From Paralvinella palmiformis (Eukaryota; Annelida; Polychaeta; Terebellida; Alvinellidae), in assembly GCA_025642065.1 (NCBI GenBank), contig JAODUP010000506.1, forward strand, positions 246,501 through 310,500: DNA of 64,000 bases. Direction: 5' to 3'. Positions 1 through 12,290 of the stretch are shown one piece after another. The notes under the pieces were generated by a model that had not been told where the DNA came from, made no database searches, and worked only from the letters and a program-made list of their open reading frames with translations. The stretch's first letter is position 1, and each line of letters opens with the position of its first letter. Position numbers and translations under genes: made by a program.

Positions 1-706
1 CCATTTTTCCAGTAACAGTCCAAATCTCCACAACATGCTGGCAGTCCGGAACACGGTTCTCCTTCCTTCTTACAGGATAACCATCCCCTTGCTCTCTACA
101 GATGTGCCTCAATGTTAGAACGGCTAAGGTCCTCGTGTTTCCTCAAACATAGACTTCTCTCCTGTTGGTATCACCTTCCCACTCATTCACAATCGCGCAA
201 GTCCTGTAGAGGAACTTCAGCCGCCCTCAAAAGATCTTTAGTGCTCTTTGATGTGGCCCTTTTTATGGATTAAAATTTTATTCCTGGGAATCCCCCATCA
301 TTTAGATTTAATCACCCGTCCATTTGCGCTGTTTACATTTTCACTTCATGACATAGATTTCACAGATGTGATATAGTTTCCACCATTTGTTACTTGGCTG
401 GTTGTTTCTTTACTGGTTGCTCGTTACTATTTCATCCAAAAAAATGTACCCGATCTATTCGCTTGTTACGTTATCACATTTTATTTGAATGAGCCTAATA
501 CAATAACAAGAAGTACTTTTTTCTATAGTCCATGTCTTTGTCACATCTTGTGTAGACTATTTTATCATCCTGTGATATGGCATGTCTGATTATAACGTCC
601 ATCAAACACCTTTTGCGAATTCAAAATAGTGCAGCTCACTCAGAAGTATGATAATATCACCCCAATTGTTATAAAATTACATTTGGTACTGTTAGACAGT
701 GTATCC
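1..706. other. Upstream flank, no gene recognised
   Basis: I see no exon, RNA gene or recognisable transposon protein here. The stretch lies 5' of the cyclin E exons and could hold intron or upstream sequence of that gene. It ends at the 8-bp target duplication of the hAT element. Confidence 0.4.
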
Positions 707-1656
707 CAGGGGTCGGTAGCCTACGGCCAGGGTCCAGGCATTCTGTCCGATCCACGACATTATTCTGTAGTTTAAATTATTTGTGAATTTAGAGTATTTG
801 TAAAGTATCAACATTCCCACATATTTTTGAACACACTTATTGATTTCGGCCGTCACTGACCATGTAAGTATCAAAACAACCAGATGACTAATAACCTGTT
901 AAACTGTCCTTTGCTGTGGAGAAGGCAATAGGCTAATGGTCCTTTTCACAGAGATCGGCAAATTGGTCGACCAATCAGAAGCTGGCTAGCTTTTTACGTC
1001 CTTTCATAATAACAGTCATCAGGGGCAGATATTTAGTGTTTTATTCTATCAACGTCCTTGTACGTATGAATGTGTTGAACATAAAATTACAGGGCAGAGA
1101 CCACTTAATCAACAAACTGTTTGAACATGTCTGCGCATTTGCGATGAAGCTTCGTCTGTGGGTGGGACAACTCAAACAATACAATTATGCACATTTTCCA
1201 AAATTGTCTGCAAGTTAACCTAATGAGACCCACATATTTTGCTTTTGTTGGGGAGCTGTAAGAAAAATTCAAAACTCGATTTGCAGATCAGTGTGCCAAC
1301 AACTAGGCCTTTGCCATATTTGCAACTCCATTCACAGTGTTGCCATTCACCTGCAGATGGAACTGATTGATTTGCAATGCAACACTGTCTTGAAAACCAA
1401 GTTTACTGAATTTGTGATAGTTAAATTTTATGAACAATATGTTCCAGCTGACTTTTGAAAATAGTCATAATACAAATTTGGTAATACAGATGCTCTGAAA
1501 CTCCTTCATTTTAAAAGGCTGTTTTTATAACACTTCTGCCATTGGGAGATGCACTCCCACACCTAACCCCACTCAGCACTTTGTGCCTTATCTGACCCAC
1601 TGACCAAGTCCAGTTTTAGGATTTGGTTCTCCCCTCAAAAAAGTTGGCGACCCCTG
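707..1656 (+). mobile_element. Non-autonomous hAT-type DNA transposon with 8-bp TSD
   Basis: The element begins CAGGGGTCGG and ends CGACCCCTG, imperfect terminal inverted repeats of the hAT kind. It is flanked on both sides by the exact 8-bp duplication GTGTATCC (699-706 and 1657-1664). Inside are broken pieces of a hAT transposase of the GTF2IRD2/ZBED type on the + strand. Around 1060-1218 a reading frame contains LNIKLQGRDHLI and, further on, AHFPKL. Around 1345-1465 another contains HLQMELIDLQCN and FYEQYVPADF. The pieces are separated by stops, so the element is dead. The class rests on TIR and TSD; the transposase subfamily is recognised by eye. Confidence 0.85.
1036..1490 (+). pseudogene. 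Degenerate hAT transposase fragments (GTF2IRD2-like)
   Basis: Two reading-frame segments resemble the C-terminal half of hAT transposases that are often annotated as general transcription factor II-I repeat-containing or ZBED-like proteins. The first carries NIKLQGRDHLINKL, followed by a leucine-rich helix and AHFPKL. The second carries LQMELIDLQCNTVLKTKF. Stops and frame changes separate them, and the DDE catalytic residues are not visible. They lie wholly inside the 950-bp hAT element. Confidence 0.65.
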
Positions 1657-1789
1657 GTGTATCCACTTCAAAATGTTACAATTAAATTATAAATCTTCAG
1701 TGTTGTAGCATCTAAATACAAGTATGAAATAGTGCCCTTATAGAAAATTGTTACAAAAACTTAGTGCATCCAGTCAGATACTAAACCAG

Positions 1790-1960
1790 GTACCCATGTC
1801 TCGGCTCAATTCATATAGTGATTGTACATTTAGTGTTCCAGCCCCCACTTTATGGAACAGATTACTGGTGAATATTAGAAATGTGTCATCTTGAAAAGTC
1901 TGAATCTGTTCGAAAACTCACTTTTCAAAATTGTTTTCACTCAGAAATATTGATTATCTT
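1790..1960 (+). pseudogene. LINE reverse transcriptase 3'-end remnant
   Basis: Read on the + strand, this carries the conserved tail found after the reverse transcriptase domain of non-LTR retrotransposons: SDCTFSVPAPTLWNRLLVNI, then a serine-rich stretch interrupted by stops. The pattern FSVxAPxLWNxLPxxIR is typical. Similar remnants occur near 46451 and 60353. It is a short, inactive scrap upstream of the cyclin E exons. Confidence 0.65.
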
Positions 1961-2285
1961 TAAAATTGCTTTTGGTTTTTTTTACATGCATATTACTTGG
2001 GGTAACTATGTACAACACCTTTTAATGCCTCCTGCTAGTAAGCATGCTTTATTACTTATGAATATTACTAATTTATATATATATATATATTTCATGTCTT
2101 GTGTTATGTTGCAATGTATGTTTTGACATATGTTAAAAGTGGTCTCTAGCTATGCAAATATTATTGTATGTGTGTATGAGAAATAAAGATGATTATAAAA
2201 AGGTGCTTTTTGAAGGAGTGCTTTATAAAATATAAATTATTGTTATTGTGTTTAATTATCATTCTACCCAATTTATACTTTTCAG

Positions 2286-5200
2286 ACTCAGTGGGTGCCA
2301 ATATCCCAGCAGTCCTCATCGGTATTATTACCTTCCTCAACATCATTGTCATCATCAACCTCGTCGGCAGTGACATGTATTGTAATACCTCACGACTCAC
2401 CAGGGAACACATCAGTCTCTTCTCAAACAGGGAAGGGTCCAAGTCCTCAGACAATAAACAACTCGACACCCACTGAATTTATTATTGGTGCAACATTCAG
2501 GTTGGTTTTCACCGATGTAGACTCATTTCATAGATTCCTATAACCAAAAAAACTAAATTTAAATTAATTAATTGATTTGTATATAATTTTATTTATTCTT
2601 TATAGGTTAGCGGCAGATAATTTAGCCCTTTGACCTACTTATTCATCAAACCACAAACATTTGACATAATTTCACTGCTTGTTGTGTTGTTATTACTATG
2701 ACAGCATAACAGCAGCATTTTATATTTAATTTCTGGCATATGGTGATGGGAAAAAATTCTCACTTGTTTTCTAGTATGCTAGTTAATTCTTCACAGATAT
2801 GGACATTTGATAATCAGTTTGAGAAATTGATTAAAATTTGTGAACAAAAATGACTATCCACTTGTTGGTTTAGATGGTTTTCAGTGGTGTTCTGTGTATC
2901 ATTGAACGGAACTCGTGAGCACTGTGATATATAGAGTTGTGTATAGAGTTGTCCTTGAACCACCAGATCCAGCACATCAGCTTCCTCAGTGTTTCAGGCT
3001 GATTTGACAATTTAGTGATTAGGGCACTGCACTGCAAACCACTAGGCTAGTGTTTGATTGCCACTCTTTTTACCTGTGTTTGTGGTATGCTTCCCTGGCA
3101 GTCAATATTCAGCCACATGTTTTATGTGTGACCAGTACCAAGGCTGAAGAAAAACTCGCTCACTGATCATTGTTTCACTTGTGAAAATTTATCTGTGGCC
3201 TTAATTTCATGGCTAGGTATCTAGATTTATTATTATAATAATAATATTTGATATTTAAATAGCGCCCTATTCAGCTAGAAGCTGCTCTAATGCACTTTAC
3301 AATATTATTTACAATATTATTATCCCATACTCAGACCTGTTTCAACCCAGCACATATCTCAACTCCCAAGGGAGTATACAATGCATGCTGCCATTATAAG
3401 TGTAAAGAGTTACTCAAACACATAGCCATTGGGTCCTGTCAGGTACTCATTTTTTATGGATGAGTCCTATGCTCTAAATGCGCTATCAAGGCTCAATATT
3501 CAATTGCAATACTCTCTATAGCTCTATTCTGTAGACAATAGAGTACTCGTTATAATGTGTCATCATTGTGTGATTTCTCTGTTCAGGTTACAGAATCATT
3601 TCACAGTGCCACCACGTGATTCACCGTTACCCAGCTTCCAGTGGGCTGACTCTAAAGAGGTATGGGAGACAATGTTACGGAAAGAACAGCATTACATGCG
3701 GGACCCAAACGAACTTGACAGGCATCCAACAATACAACCAAAAATGCGAGCAATCTTGATTGACTGGTTGATTGAGGTTGGTGTTAAGTGTGAAATACAG
3801 ACATGGGGTCAATTCCAATTGGTCAATTCCACATCAGATTTATTAATTCCAATTCGAAATGTATCAATTCAGTATTTTACACTTTTTTTACCTACTACTT
3901 GTTACCATGAGTAGGTGCTCCGAGTACCTACTTGGAATACCTACTCCGAGTAGTTTATATTCCATGTAGGATTGTCATGGAAGAAATATTTCTGAATTAT
4001 AAAATTAAGTGATAAATTTATTTTTGGATTTAAATTGTTTTTATAGGAAATTCCAATTCAAAATTTATCATTTCCAGTATTTTTTTTTTAAATTCTAGAA
4101 TTGAATTGACCACATGTCTAGTGAAGTATACAAGTTATTAGATGTGTGACTAAATGTGGCCTTTTTAGCTGGTTTTGGTTTTTATTATAAGACTCCCATG
4201 CAGTCTCTGGGTTTTATAATCGACTCTGTGTTCTGCAGGCTGTAAGATACAGCTAAAAGCAGGCCTACAATAGGTGACGTTTTAGTGACTTTCTCGTTAA
4301 GCACCATGTATATAGCACCTTGAAAATGTCTGAATTTTAGTTTTTATTATAAATAAACCTTAAGAATCTCTTGAAATTATTATTACCGAATTACTCATTC
4401 GTTTACCCTTATCCACTAAAATCTGACATGCTTCAAGGAATATTTTGGCACAGAGAAAAAGAAACAAGAAATCATGTGCATTTAATATAACCATTTTCTT
4501 TTAACCTGATAACGTGACCTTTTGAATTCTCAGGTGTGTGAGGTGTATAGACTGCACCGAGAGACGTTGTATCTTGCAATAGATTTTATTGACAGATACT
4601 TGTGTGTGACTCACAACGTCAGAAAACAACAACTCCAGCTGTTGGGTATCACAGCATTGTTCATAGCGGCTAAGTTAGAGGTAAGTAACCTGTAAGGATA
4701 AATGTTGGTTAATCAATGTAGGTATATTAGTCTTTTCTGTCTCATTTTGATCTCCCATCATAACATTTCTTTACATGTTTGTTTTGTTGTTCGGGGAGAA
4801 TCCCTAGGCTGTCGCTTATTCGGCACAGCCTCTATGTTGGAGTGGTTTGGAAATCTCCTCCCCCACCACTCACAGGGGAGCAGTATCGAAATATGGAGCC
4901 AAAATACCTTGGGGGTGGTCACTGCCAGAGTGTTTTACGTCCTCAGGGGATTTTTAACTTCCGCCCTTTATTTTAAATAATTCAGTGTAGATGGCAACGC
5001 CATTTAACATGGTCATCCACTCACGATGTTGTGAGCCGAGAAATTAATCTCTGGGAAAGTTTCGAACTCTTGCAGGGTTTGAACCTGTGACCATTGGCAT
5101 CAAGTGCTGGGTGCTTAACCGCTAGGCCACCAGAGCTCACACTCTTTACATGTTGTAGCGTTATTGGCAGAAGCTCCTTAGCCGAAAATTTTAGAAACAA

Positions 5201-8037
5201 GCTAAGTCGTATCTGACAGCTATTTTATCCTGTGTTCCTGCATCAAACCATGCATATTGACCATAACGATCATCAGCAGACACAAGATGTTTGTGAAGCA
5301 CTGTCATAAACGAGTTTGCTTTGACAGGTTTACTCCGTCATTTATGGTTGAAATCAAGGTGCCCTGGTTCTTTGGACTCCCACTGTACTTTCCAAGACCA
5401 CTATTAGGTCATATACTTAGCATGATTTGAAATGTAGTTTATTGTTTTGATTTGATGACCATTTTTCAGAGGAGAAACGTGTTAGATATATTTGACCGAA
5501 ATAGCATTAGAGAATACCTACTAGCTATTATATGTGCGATCATCTGGTTAATATGCCTGTTATACTTTTTAATTGTGTACAGGAGATCTACCCTCCAAAG
5601 CTGGCAGAGTTTTCGTACGTCACTGATGGGGCTTGCAATGAATCGGAACTGTTGGAACAAGAACTAGTCATTTTGAAGGTATGTTTACCAGTGTGTGTGT
5701 GTGTGTACACAAACAGAATTAGTGTCCAGCCAGTTTGCGTGAAGCTTTTAGTCGAGATAAGGGCAATAATATAACGAGTTGGCCTTTGTAACGTAGCAAA
5801 TGGTGTCTGTATGGATTGTTTCCTGTATTGGGTTTACTTTTTATTATTTATTGACTTGTGTATCTGTTACTCTACTGTCGTGTTTATTATAAGTTATTGC
5901 TTTATGCGTGTCCACGAAAATAATTTCCATGTATTTCTTCTTTTCACAGGCTCTAGGTTGGGACCTGTCGCCGATGACGACAAATTCTTGGTTAAACATG
6001 TTTCTTCAACTCGTCAACATCGACAACATCGAAGAAAAGGAGCAAAATTTTGTGTTCCCACAGTACTCGCAACATGCATTTATACAAGTAGCCAGGGTAA
6101 GTAATGAGGATAGCTGTTACCACTAGTCTTTATCGTATTTATATATGTCTACATTATATGTAGTATATTCGTTTCTAAAATTTTCGGCTATGGAGCTTCT
6201 GTCGTTAAAGCAGTTGATTAATTTGATTAAGTTGGCTCGTTATTTGTTCACAGCTTTGTCTTCGTTGTAATATTGTATCTAGAAAAGAGAATCATTTGAA
6301 GTTAACGACATGTGGCCAGAAATAATAGTCTTATGCGGGGATGTTCGTGTTTCTGAACGATACATTTCTTTTCTGTTACAGTTGTTAGACCTTTGTTTTC
6401 TGGATATTGGCTGTTTACAATTTACATACAGTGTCCTGGCTACTTCAGCATTGTATCACTTATCATCGGAAGAAATGGCACTCTCTGTCTCAGGTTGGTT
6501 CTTATTACTTGTGTTCGTTTTATTTTATGATTGCACTTCAGCACTGCGTGGCTAACGATCTTAGATTTTACCCAGAAATGAAATTATGAACTCTCCAGGG
6601 ACATTTGCATTTTTTTATATCTTAATTGAAATCTGGTGACTCAATGGTTTTTTTCCTGTACAGTTAAAGAACATTCCTGTAGTACAATAGATACTTTTTA
6701 CAGGCATATTATTTGGGGTATCGCTGTAAAGTTCCGTAAAATTCTCCTGGTTGTAAGGGCACCTTATTAAATATACTTTATTGTTCTTATTATAGTGCAC
6801 TCTGCTGCCAATTTTACATGCCCATGTTCAAATCCCAGTGTTGCCTGTGTTTCTTGATTGTTTTCCAAGAAGCTCTGATGCTTAACAAGGCACTCACTCA
6901 CTTAGGGAAATTGAACTGAATTGATGCTAAGATATAGAGAATATATCTGATGAGTTAAGGTTCCATTTGAGTTTAATAACAGATAAACTACCTATTCTTA
7001 AATACTTCACCCATCCAGATCTAATTTTGATAATCCATTTGGATAGTTTTCAGGGTGAAAGAACAGATCATGAGTTCAAATATGGGTATTACCTTCAGTG
7101 ATAGTCTTTAACCTTGTCATCTCATTACACTAGAAACTAGCTTGGTGCTATAATAGTGCAGAAAATAGGGAACTATGTTGCAAACCCCCCATGATCAGGT
7201 TTGAATCTGACTAATCTGTGTGTCCACCTCCCCCCAAAATACTCTCTAGCCATACATCCCAGCCGTGTCCTAGATCTGAGGTTAAAAAAAGCCTTCGCTC
7301 GACCTTAAAGCTTGACATGTGATTTATATATATTTACAATTTTTGCCACAAGCGAAATTATGGCTTGCCAAACCAGTAGATTTGTGTACGAGTTCCAGTT
7401 ATCCTTCTCTATCGTAGCTGTTCTGAGTTATCTTTTGAAAACTGGGTGTCATAGATAGCATTTGGTGACTTTTAGATTTGATATTTGTTTATATACTTCA
7501 ACCAAAGTAATGGTATCATATATATATATATATATATATATTAGATATTCTAAAAGTTGTCTTTGAAGTAACCTGTCAGCCACCTGTCCTCATCAGTTCT
7601 TATAACCTATTCAAATTTATGTTTGAATGACAATATGCAGCCCTCTGCCTAAAATTCTGTACAGATGTATTAGCAGTTCATGACCTTTCAGATTTATTTG
7701 TATTTTTCCAGGTTATCAGTGGATGGATATTGCACTATGTGTCCAGTGGATGGCTCCATTTGCCATGACCCTGCGAGAGATTGGCACTGCGGAGTTGAAG
7801 TTCTTCCCGGGCATCGCATCAGAGAATGCGCACAACATACAGACGCATGCTGTTGATCTGACGTTGCTGGATAAGGCCCAGGATCGTCAGATGCAGATCA
7901 TCACCTCATCCAGAGCTAGTCCGGATCTCAGCCATCAAGTGCCAGGCATAATCACCCCGCCACAAAGCACAAAAGGCAAAGGCCAACTCGTAACACCCGA
8001 CCACAGCCCATCTCGGCCAAACGGTCTTGACACCTAG
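2286..8037 (+). CDS. CCNE: G1/S-specific cyclin E (5' end incomplete)
   Basis: Cyclin E binds and activates CDK2 to drive entry into S phase in the nucleus. Seven exons join in phase: 2286-2500, 3587-3776, 4534-4680, 5583-5678, 5950-6096, 6382-6493 and 7712-8037, giving 410 residues before the stop at 8035. The MRAIL hydrophobic-patch motif is at about residues 125-129, followed by [32 protein letters not shown] and YVTDGAC of the first cyclin fold; the second fold continues through SGYQWMDI and HNIQTH. Near residue 382 IITPPQS matches the FBXW7 phosphodegron of vertebrate cyclin E. The first exon seen is Ser/Thr-rich and opens in phase 0 behind a good acceptor, so a short N-terminal exon with the ATG is missing or unrecognised. 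Identity is very secure; the N-terminus is not. Confidence 0.95.
3010..3170 (+). repeat. Diverged tRNA-like SINE remnant (family B)
   Basis: A tRNA-like head with an A-box-like stretch near 3015-3030 and a weak B-box-like stretch near 3050 is followed by a body ending in a GTGTGACCAGT block. The same block occurs near 35740, next to a similar head. Lies in cyclin E intron 1. Call by eye; low certainty. Confidence 0.35.
3799..4119. mobile_element. 321-bp TIR element (AGACATGGGGTCAATTC family)
   Basis: The stretch starts AGACATGGGGTCAATTCC and ends with the near-reverse complement (GAATTGACCACATGTCT), so it looks like a MITE. It starts only 22 bp downstream of the cyclin E exon 2 donor. A second, larger member lies at 17460-18618. 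The interior is rich in TCAATTCC blocks. No clear target duplication is seen for this copy. Confidence 0.6.
4780..5140 (-). mobile_element. tRNA-derived SINE, full-length-like copy (family A)
   Basis: Read on the - strand, the element starts with a tRNA-like head containing GGTGGCCTAGCGGTTAAGCA (A box) and a GGTTCAAACCC B box. The body is shared with 18732-19103, and it ends in a CAACAAAAC-rich tail. It lies in cyclin E intron 3. The pol III boxes indicate a tRNA ancestry; it is not a tRNA gene. Confidence 0.8.
5168..6201. repeat. 31-bp inverted repeat pair flanking cyclin E exons 4 and 5
   Basis: Positions 5168-5198 and 6171-6201 are reverse complements with one mismatch; the shared core is GCCGAAAATTTTAGAAAC. 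The pair sits in the introns before and after exons 5583-5678 and 5950-6096. The origin is probably a small repeat family. Confidence 0.8.
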
Positions 8038-10540
8038 ATATCGTGCAGCATTTTGTGACTACTTACCTGACCAATAGATGGGCAGCATTCACAACAGCCA
8101 TAAGAATGTGAGAACCGTTGATGAGATTCAGCCAGTTGATTTGTTGGTTCCATGTTTATATTTGTTCACGCATTTTACCATGTGGGACTGGGGTTTTAAT
8201 CACCATTAATGTTATTGTATTGTCTGTGCAGAAATGGTGTTTTATCAGAATCAACTTGAAGTGATGTGTTAACATCAAAGAGCTTAGGTCCCAACGATCA
8301 ACGTAAGATACTAGTTTTGTGTTATCTATTATAATGCTGACCACTCGTATATGGGCTGTGTTAATTTTTTTGGGGTGTTTTTAAAGCCACCATGTGACTG
8401 TTGTAATGTAGCTTATCTCTTGTTCAAGTCGAACATTCTGTAGCATTTGTACAGAAATCAGCATTACGCGTAGCCGGCAGTTACATGATCCTTTTGCATT
8501 TATTCTGGTGTGACTGTGTGTAGTATTTTTTCTTGCTGTGATGACTGTTGGCTGAAAATGCTTGAAACCCTTTAAGTCGTGCATTTTATCTCTGTCAAAA
8601 TAGTAACCATGTAAGTCGGATGTAAAGAACACTGAACTCTTCCTGAAAACAATTCTAAGACCGTATCAATTTGGTCTCGTACTTTTGGCACCGAAGTTGT
8701 GTTAACTTGTGGACAGGAAATAAGCAACATATATTTATTGATGTGGTTTGTGAAGTTTTCATCTTCCTGGCTGTATTATTTGAATCTTCCTTTGTCACAC
8801 TAGGATATATATATATATATATATATATCGCTGGCCAATTTACAACAAGATTTTACTGAAAATTCTATATTTGTGCCTGTATAATGTGTGGTGTTCTGAA
8901 CGCCTTTTAGTTTAAATTATTTACTTTAGTTGCCTTATTTAATTGAAATTTAGACGTTATATACCCAGATGATGATGATGATGATAATGTGTAAATTTTA
9001 ATCATGCTTTTAATTCAAGGCTGCTTTTATTGTTATTGTGCAGATATTAACTAACACGTACAGTAAATTATTCTCTGGTTTTATATCGCTAACATGTGTA
9101 CGAGGAATTATAATATAGCCTCCCATGCATGGAAGTCGCTTTGACTAGGAGATGCCTTACAATTGTATGATACTATATAACTCATTCTTTGATGATGCGG
9201 ATCTAGCTGGTCACAGTCGCTATACACACACGTATAGATGTCCTGTTGACGTGTCTACATTTGTTCACCTACCTTCTTCCTAACCACTAGCAGTATTTTC
9301 ATTTAATTACCAAAGTGTATTGTCTTGATAAAACGTCTTGTGATATGGTGACAGTTCTATATGTTGTTTTAGCTGACAGCCTTTTCAGCATGCATCATTC
9401 CCACTGGAATCGTATCACAATCTTGTTAGCTATCGCCGGCTTATTGATGCATTTGATCTGGCGCCATCAATTAAGGTGGGAAACTTCCGATTTCAGTCGT
9501 TTTGCATTGAAGCATGTCGTTTGTGCAGTACCCAACTGGGTGTGCACTCGTGTGGGACAAGGGATGTGGGGGTGGGATTTTTCAATTGGCACTGTCGTCA
9601 TCATCGTATTAATGACTAGTGGTTTACATTTATGTCTGTATTCAGTGGTGCCAAACGCAAGATCCCGGTGGGTGTTAATCGTAATTTTTTGTCTCGTTGC
9701 GTAAGCGTAGATTTCACTGGCTGTAGATAAGATTGTAGAGCTATTTATGCCCTGTTTGATGAAAAAAGAGCGGTACAATCAGATAGTTCTGTAACTTATA
9801 GTGTGTGTACGAATCGGCAGTATATTATTTATTAGAATATATTAGAGAGTACTACCCAGATGAGTGGACTGATAAAACTATCTGGTCGAATGCTTTTTTA
9901 ATGCACTTAATTTTTTATTGCTGCTCGTCTGCATGATTTCTTAGTGAAGAATTGAGAACGTATAATTGGGGCGGGGGGATTCGTGTGTGTGTGTGTGTGT
10001 GTGTTTGCTCAACACTGCCAATATTTACACAACTATGCATTCTTGACTCAGGACCACACCTGAACAGCAATATGCGCTATCTTTTATCCAGACAGCAACT
10101 AGGTGTTACCAATTCGTTTGTTTTCACCTCTGCATGTGGTTTTGTCGAATTTTGTGATCTGTCATTCCGCTTGGCCATTCATTCCATCATTAAATTTGGT
10201 TAACTTTTGTGTTTCTTCGGTAACCAGCTGGTTGACACGCGCTAATGAATGGTAAACTGGTACCTGCTGACCAGCTGGCTGACATGCCTGTTCTTTAGTA
10301 TGTGTACTGACCTGCAGTAGCCAGTATGAATGTGTGTTGTGCTGAAAGCCAGTTGCTGGAGATTTTAGAGTGGACGCTAGCATATTATACATTACGTGGC
10401 TAGGCACGCGTAATTAAACGATATTGTGGTTGACAGTTTATCAAGTCTAATGCATGTTAACGCCATTGTTGATGGGCAGTTTTGTACAAAGTTTGACTTT
10501 ATATGAAAACTCGAATAAAAGCGCAAAACTGGAAGAATTC
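8038..10540 (+). other. Probable 3' UTR of cyclin E and downstream DNA
   Basis: No further exon follows the cyclin E stop. The stretch has a short (TA)n at about 8803-8828, a (GAT)n run near 8968 and a (GT)n run near 9983. The first convincing AATAAA on the + strand is at 10514-10519, giving a candidate poly(A) site about 2.5 kb after the stop. An earlier non-canonical site is possible. Open frames here look like chance. Confidence 0.4.
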
Positions 10541-10904
10541 TTCGTATAGGTGATAGACGTGCACACGAGAGTTGTATGTGACACACACACACACGTATAT
10601 ATATATGTACACGCACACACACAATTCTTCCGATCGGGAGTGGAGACTTTGGTGCGCAGACAAAAGCTCACAAGACATAAGCTCGCACCTTCAACGACAA
10701 CAATTTTTACACAAATATATACATGTTATTTGTGTTATTTATCTCGTATAAATGTCACGGGTGTTACATATAACATAAATGAAATATCATAAAATGTCAC
10801 CGGTGTTACATAGAAATTCACTCTAGGGAGTCTAGGCGGATGCAGTCCCCTACTTCTGTAGTTCGACATAGGATCGTAGCTGCCCTCTGGTGTGTTGCAG
10901 TAGC

Positions 10905-11420
10905 TACTTGCTGACTAGAGCATAGTACCGATGGAGTCCGTCCACTGCAGTCCAGAAGGGTGGGTGTTGATGAACAGTGAAAAGGAGATATTCCAGGTGT
11001 TGTTCGTCGGATCCCGTCCCTCCCTTCCAGTTGGGGATGCCGTACTGTGGTGGAATGTTCCAGGCGCGAAGAGGTGGTGGAGGAGATCTAGGCTGCACTT
11101 GTCCTTGTTGAATACGACGAAAGATTCCAGTTACACACACGGAATCGAAGTGTCTACTAACTCCTCAATCCCGTCTGGTGTGTGCTCCCTCAAATATGCC
11201 ATGCCATCCTGAACCTTGTCTTTTGGGAGGAAGGCCAGCCCATCAAGCATCCCACAGAAGTGCCTGATGTCGTCATCGGTGCTGTACAGTCCAGTCTTCG
11301 CCAGCGCATGGATCTTCCTTCACGTACTCTGGGACAGGTGGTAAAAGCACTCCTTATAGAATTCTAGGACCGCCGCCCATAGCGATATTTCGGACGGCAG
11401 TAATTCTACTATCTCATTCA
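10905..11420 (-). pseudogene. Degenerate MULE-type transposase
   Basis: On the - strand, pieces in different frames read in order: LDGLAFLPKDKVQDG, REHTPDGIEELVD, VTGIFRRIQ, then PPPLRAWNIPPQYGIPNW and HQHPPFWTAVDGLHRYYALV. This order, with a P-P-x-F/G-I-P-x-W-N block followed by HPxxWxxxDxL, is the C-terminal part of MULE transposases that are often linked to FLYWCH fingers. Frameshifts and stops make it inactive, and no catalytic DDE set is visible. It lies between the long inverted arms of the relic. Confidence 0.6.
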
Positions 11421-11594
11421 CGCGTTCCTTCACATAGAAGACGAAAGTCTCGATCTATTTTGCTGCTTCGTCTAGCAGAGTTTATTTACACTACAATAGG
11501 TCTATCAAATAACCCGCGTCAATATCAAGCTGCGAAAGACACTGCTTCATTGAGTCACTGCTTCATTCACTTCTTTAGTCACTGCCTATTTGAG

Positions 11595-11838
11595 TTGTTT
11601 TGTTTTGTTGTTCGGGGAGAATCCCCAGGCTGTCACTTAATCAGCACAGCCTCTATGTTCGAATGGTTGATAAACCTCCTCCCCTACCACTCACAGGGGA
11701 GCAGTACGCGAAATATGCCAGAGTGTTTTACGTCCCCAGGGGGGTTTAACGTCCCCCTTTATTTTTAATAATTCAGTGGAGACGGCAGCACCATTTAACG
11801 TGGTCAGCCACCCACGATGTTATGAGCCGAGAAAGTAA
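11595..11838 (-). mobile_element. SINE family A, truncated copy inside the MULE relic
   Basis: Same body and CAACAAAAC tail as 4780-5140 and 18732-19103, but the tRNA-like head is missing and there is an internal deletion near 11715. It is nested in the MULE-like element, so it is the younger insertion. Confidence 0.7.
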
Positions 11839-11849
11839 AAATAATATTT

Positions 11850-12290
11850 CCAAAGCCATTAACTAATTTTTTAATTTTCATTAAAATCAATTTACATTCA
11901 GCTAGAAGTTTTATTACAAAATCATTTATTTAATCCATTAGCTGTGTCATTCATCTGGAAAATCGGTCAGCTAAATCATTGGGTTATATCTTGCTAACTA
12001 TTGTGTTAAATCCTTTGAAAAGAAAAAATCGTTCAGTTGAAATACTAGTCTCTCCGTGTAATATGAAAATTTGCTGAAAGATTTCCAGTATTTAGCGTTA
12101 GTTAAAATTACCATCCCCTATTAACAGTGGGCGTCATAGCTTTTTCTAACCCGCCGCTGCAGTTCGTAACCGATGCAACGCATTTCGCCTGGATCGGTCT
12201 ATTTTCGCGGGCTTTTACACTTCGGGTCACCGCCGGCTAGAGCCCAGAGCAGCGGAGGTGGAGTTTCGTGGTTTTCAATGTGGGCCGGAT
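11850..12290 (-). repeat. Dispersed repeat shared (inverted) with 36990-37230
   Basis: Blocks such as TATTAACAGTGGGCGTCATAGC and GTAACCGATGCAACGCATTTCGCC occur as near-reverse complements in the 37.0-37.2 kb stretch. I do not recognise the family. No protein coding is visible. Confidence 0.55.

Noticed and set aside
2161..2476. Frames in both strands over the first cyclin E exon seen
   Set aside because: Shadows; only the frame giving VPISQQSSS and [11 protein letters not shown] joins in phase with the [11 protein letters not shown] exon.
9315..9778. 129-residue + strand and 103-residue - strand frames
   Set aside because: Overlapping frames in the presumed cyclin E 3' UTR, with no domain, splice partner or composition signal.
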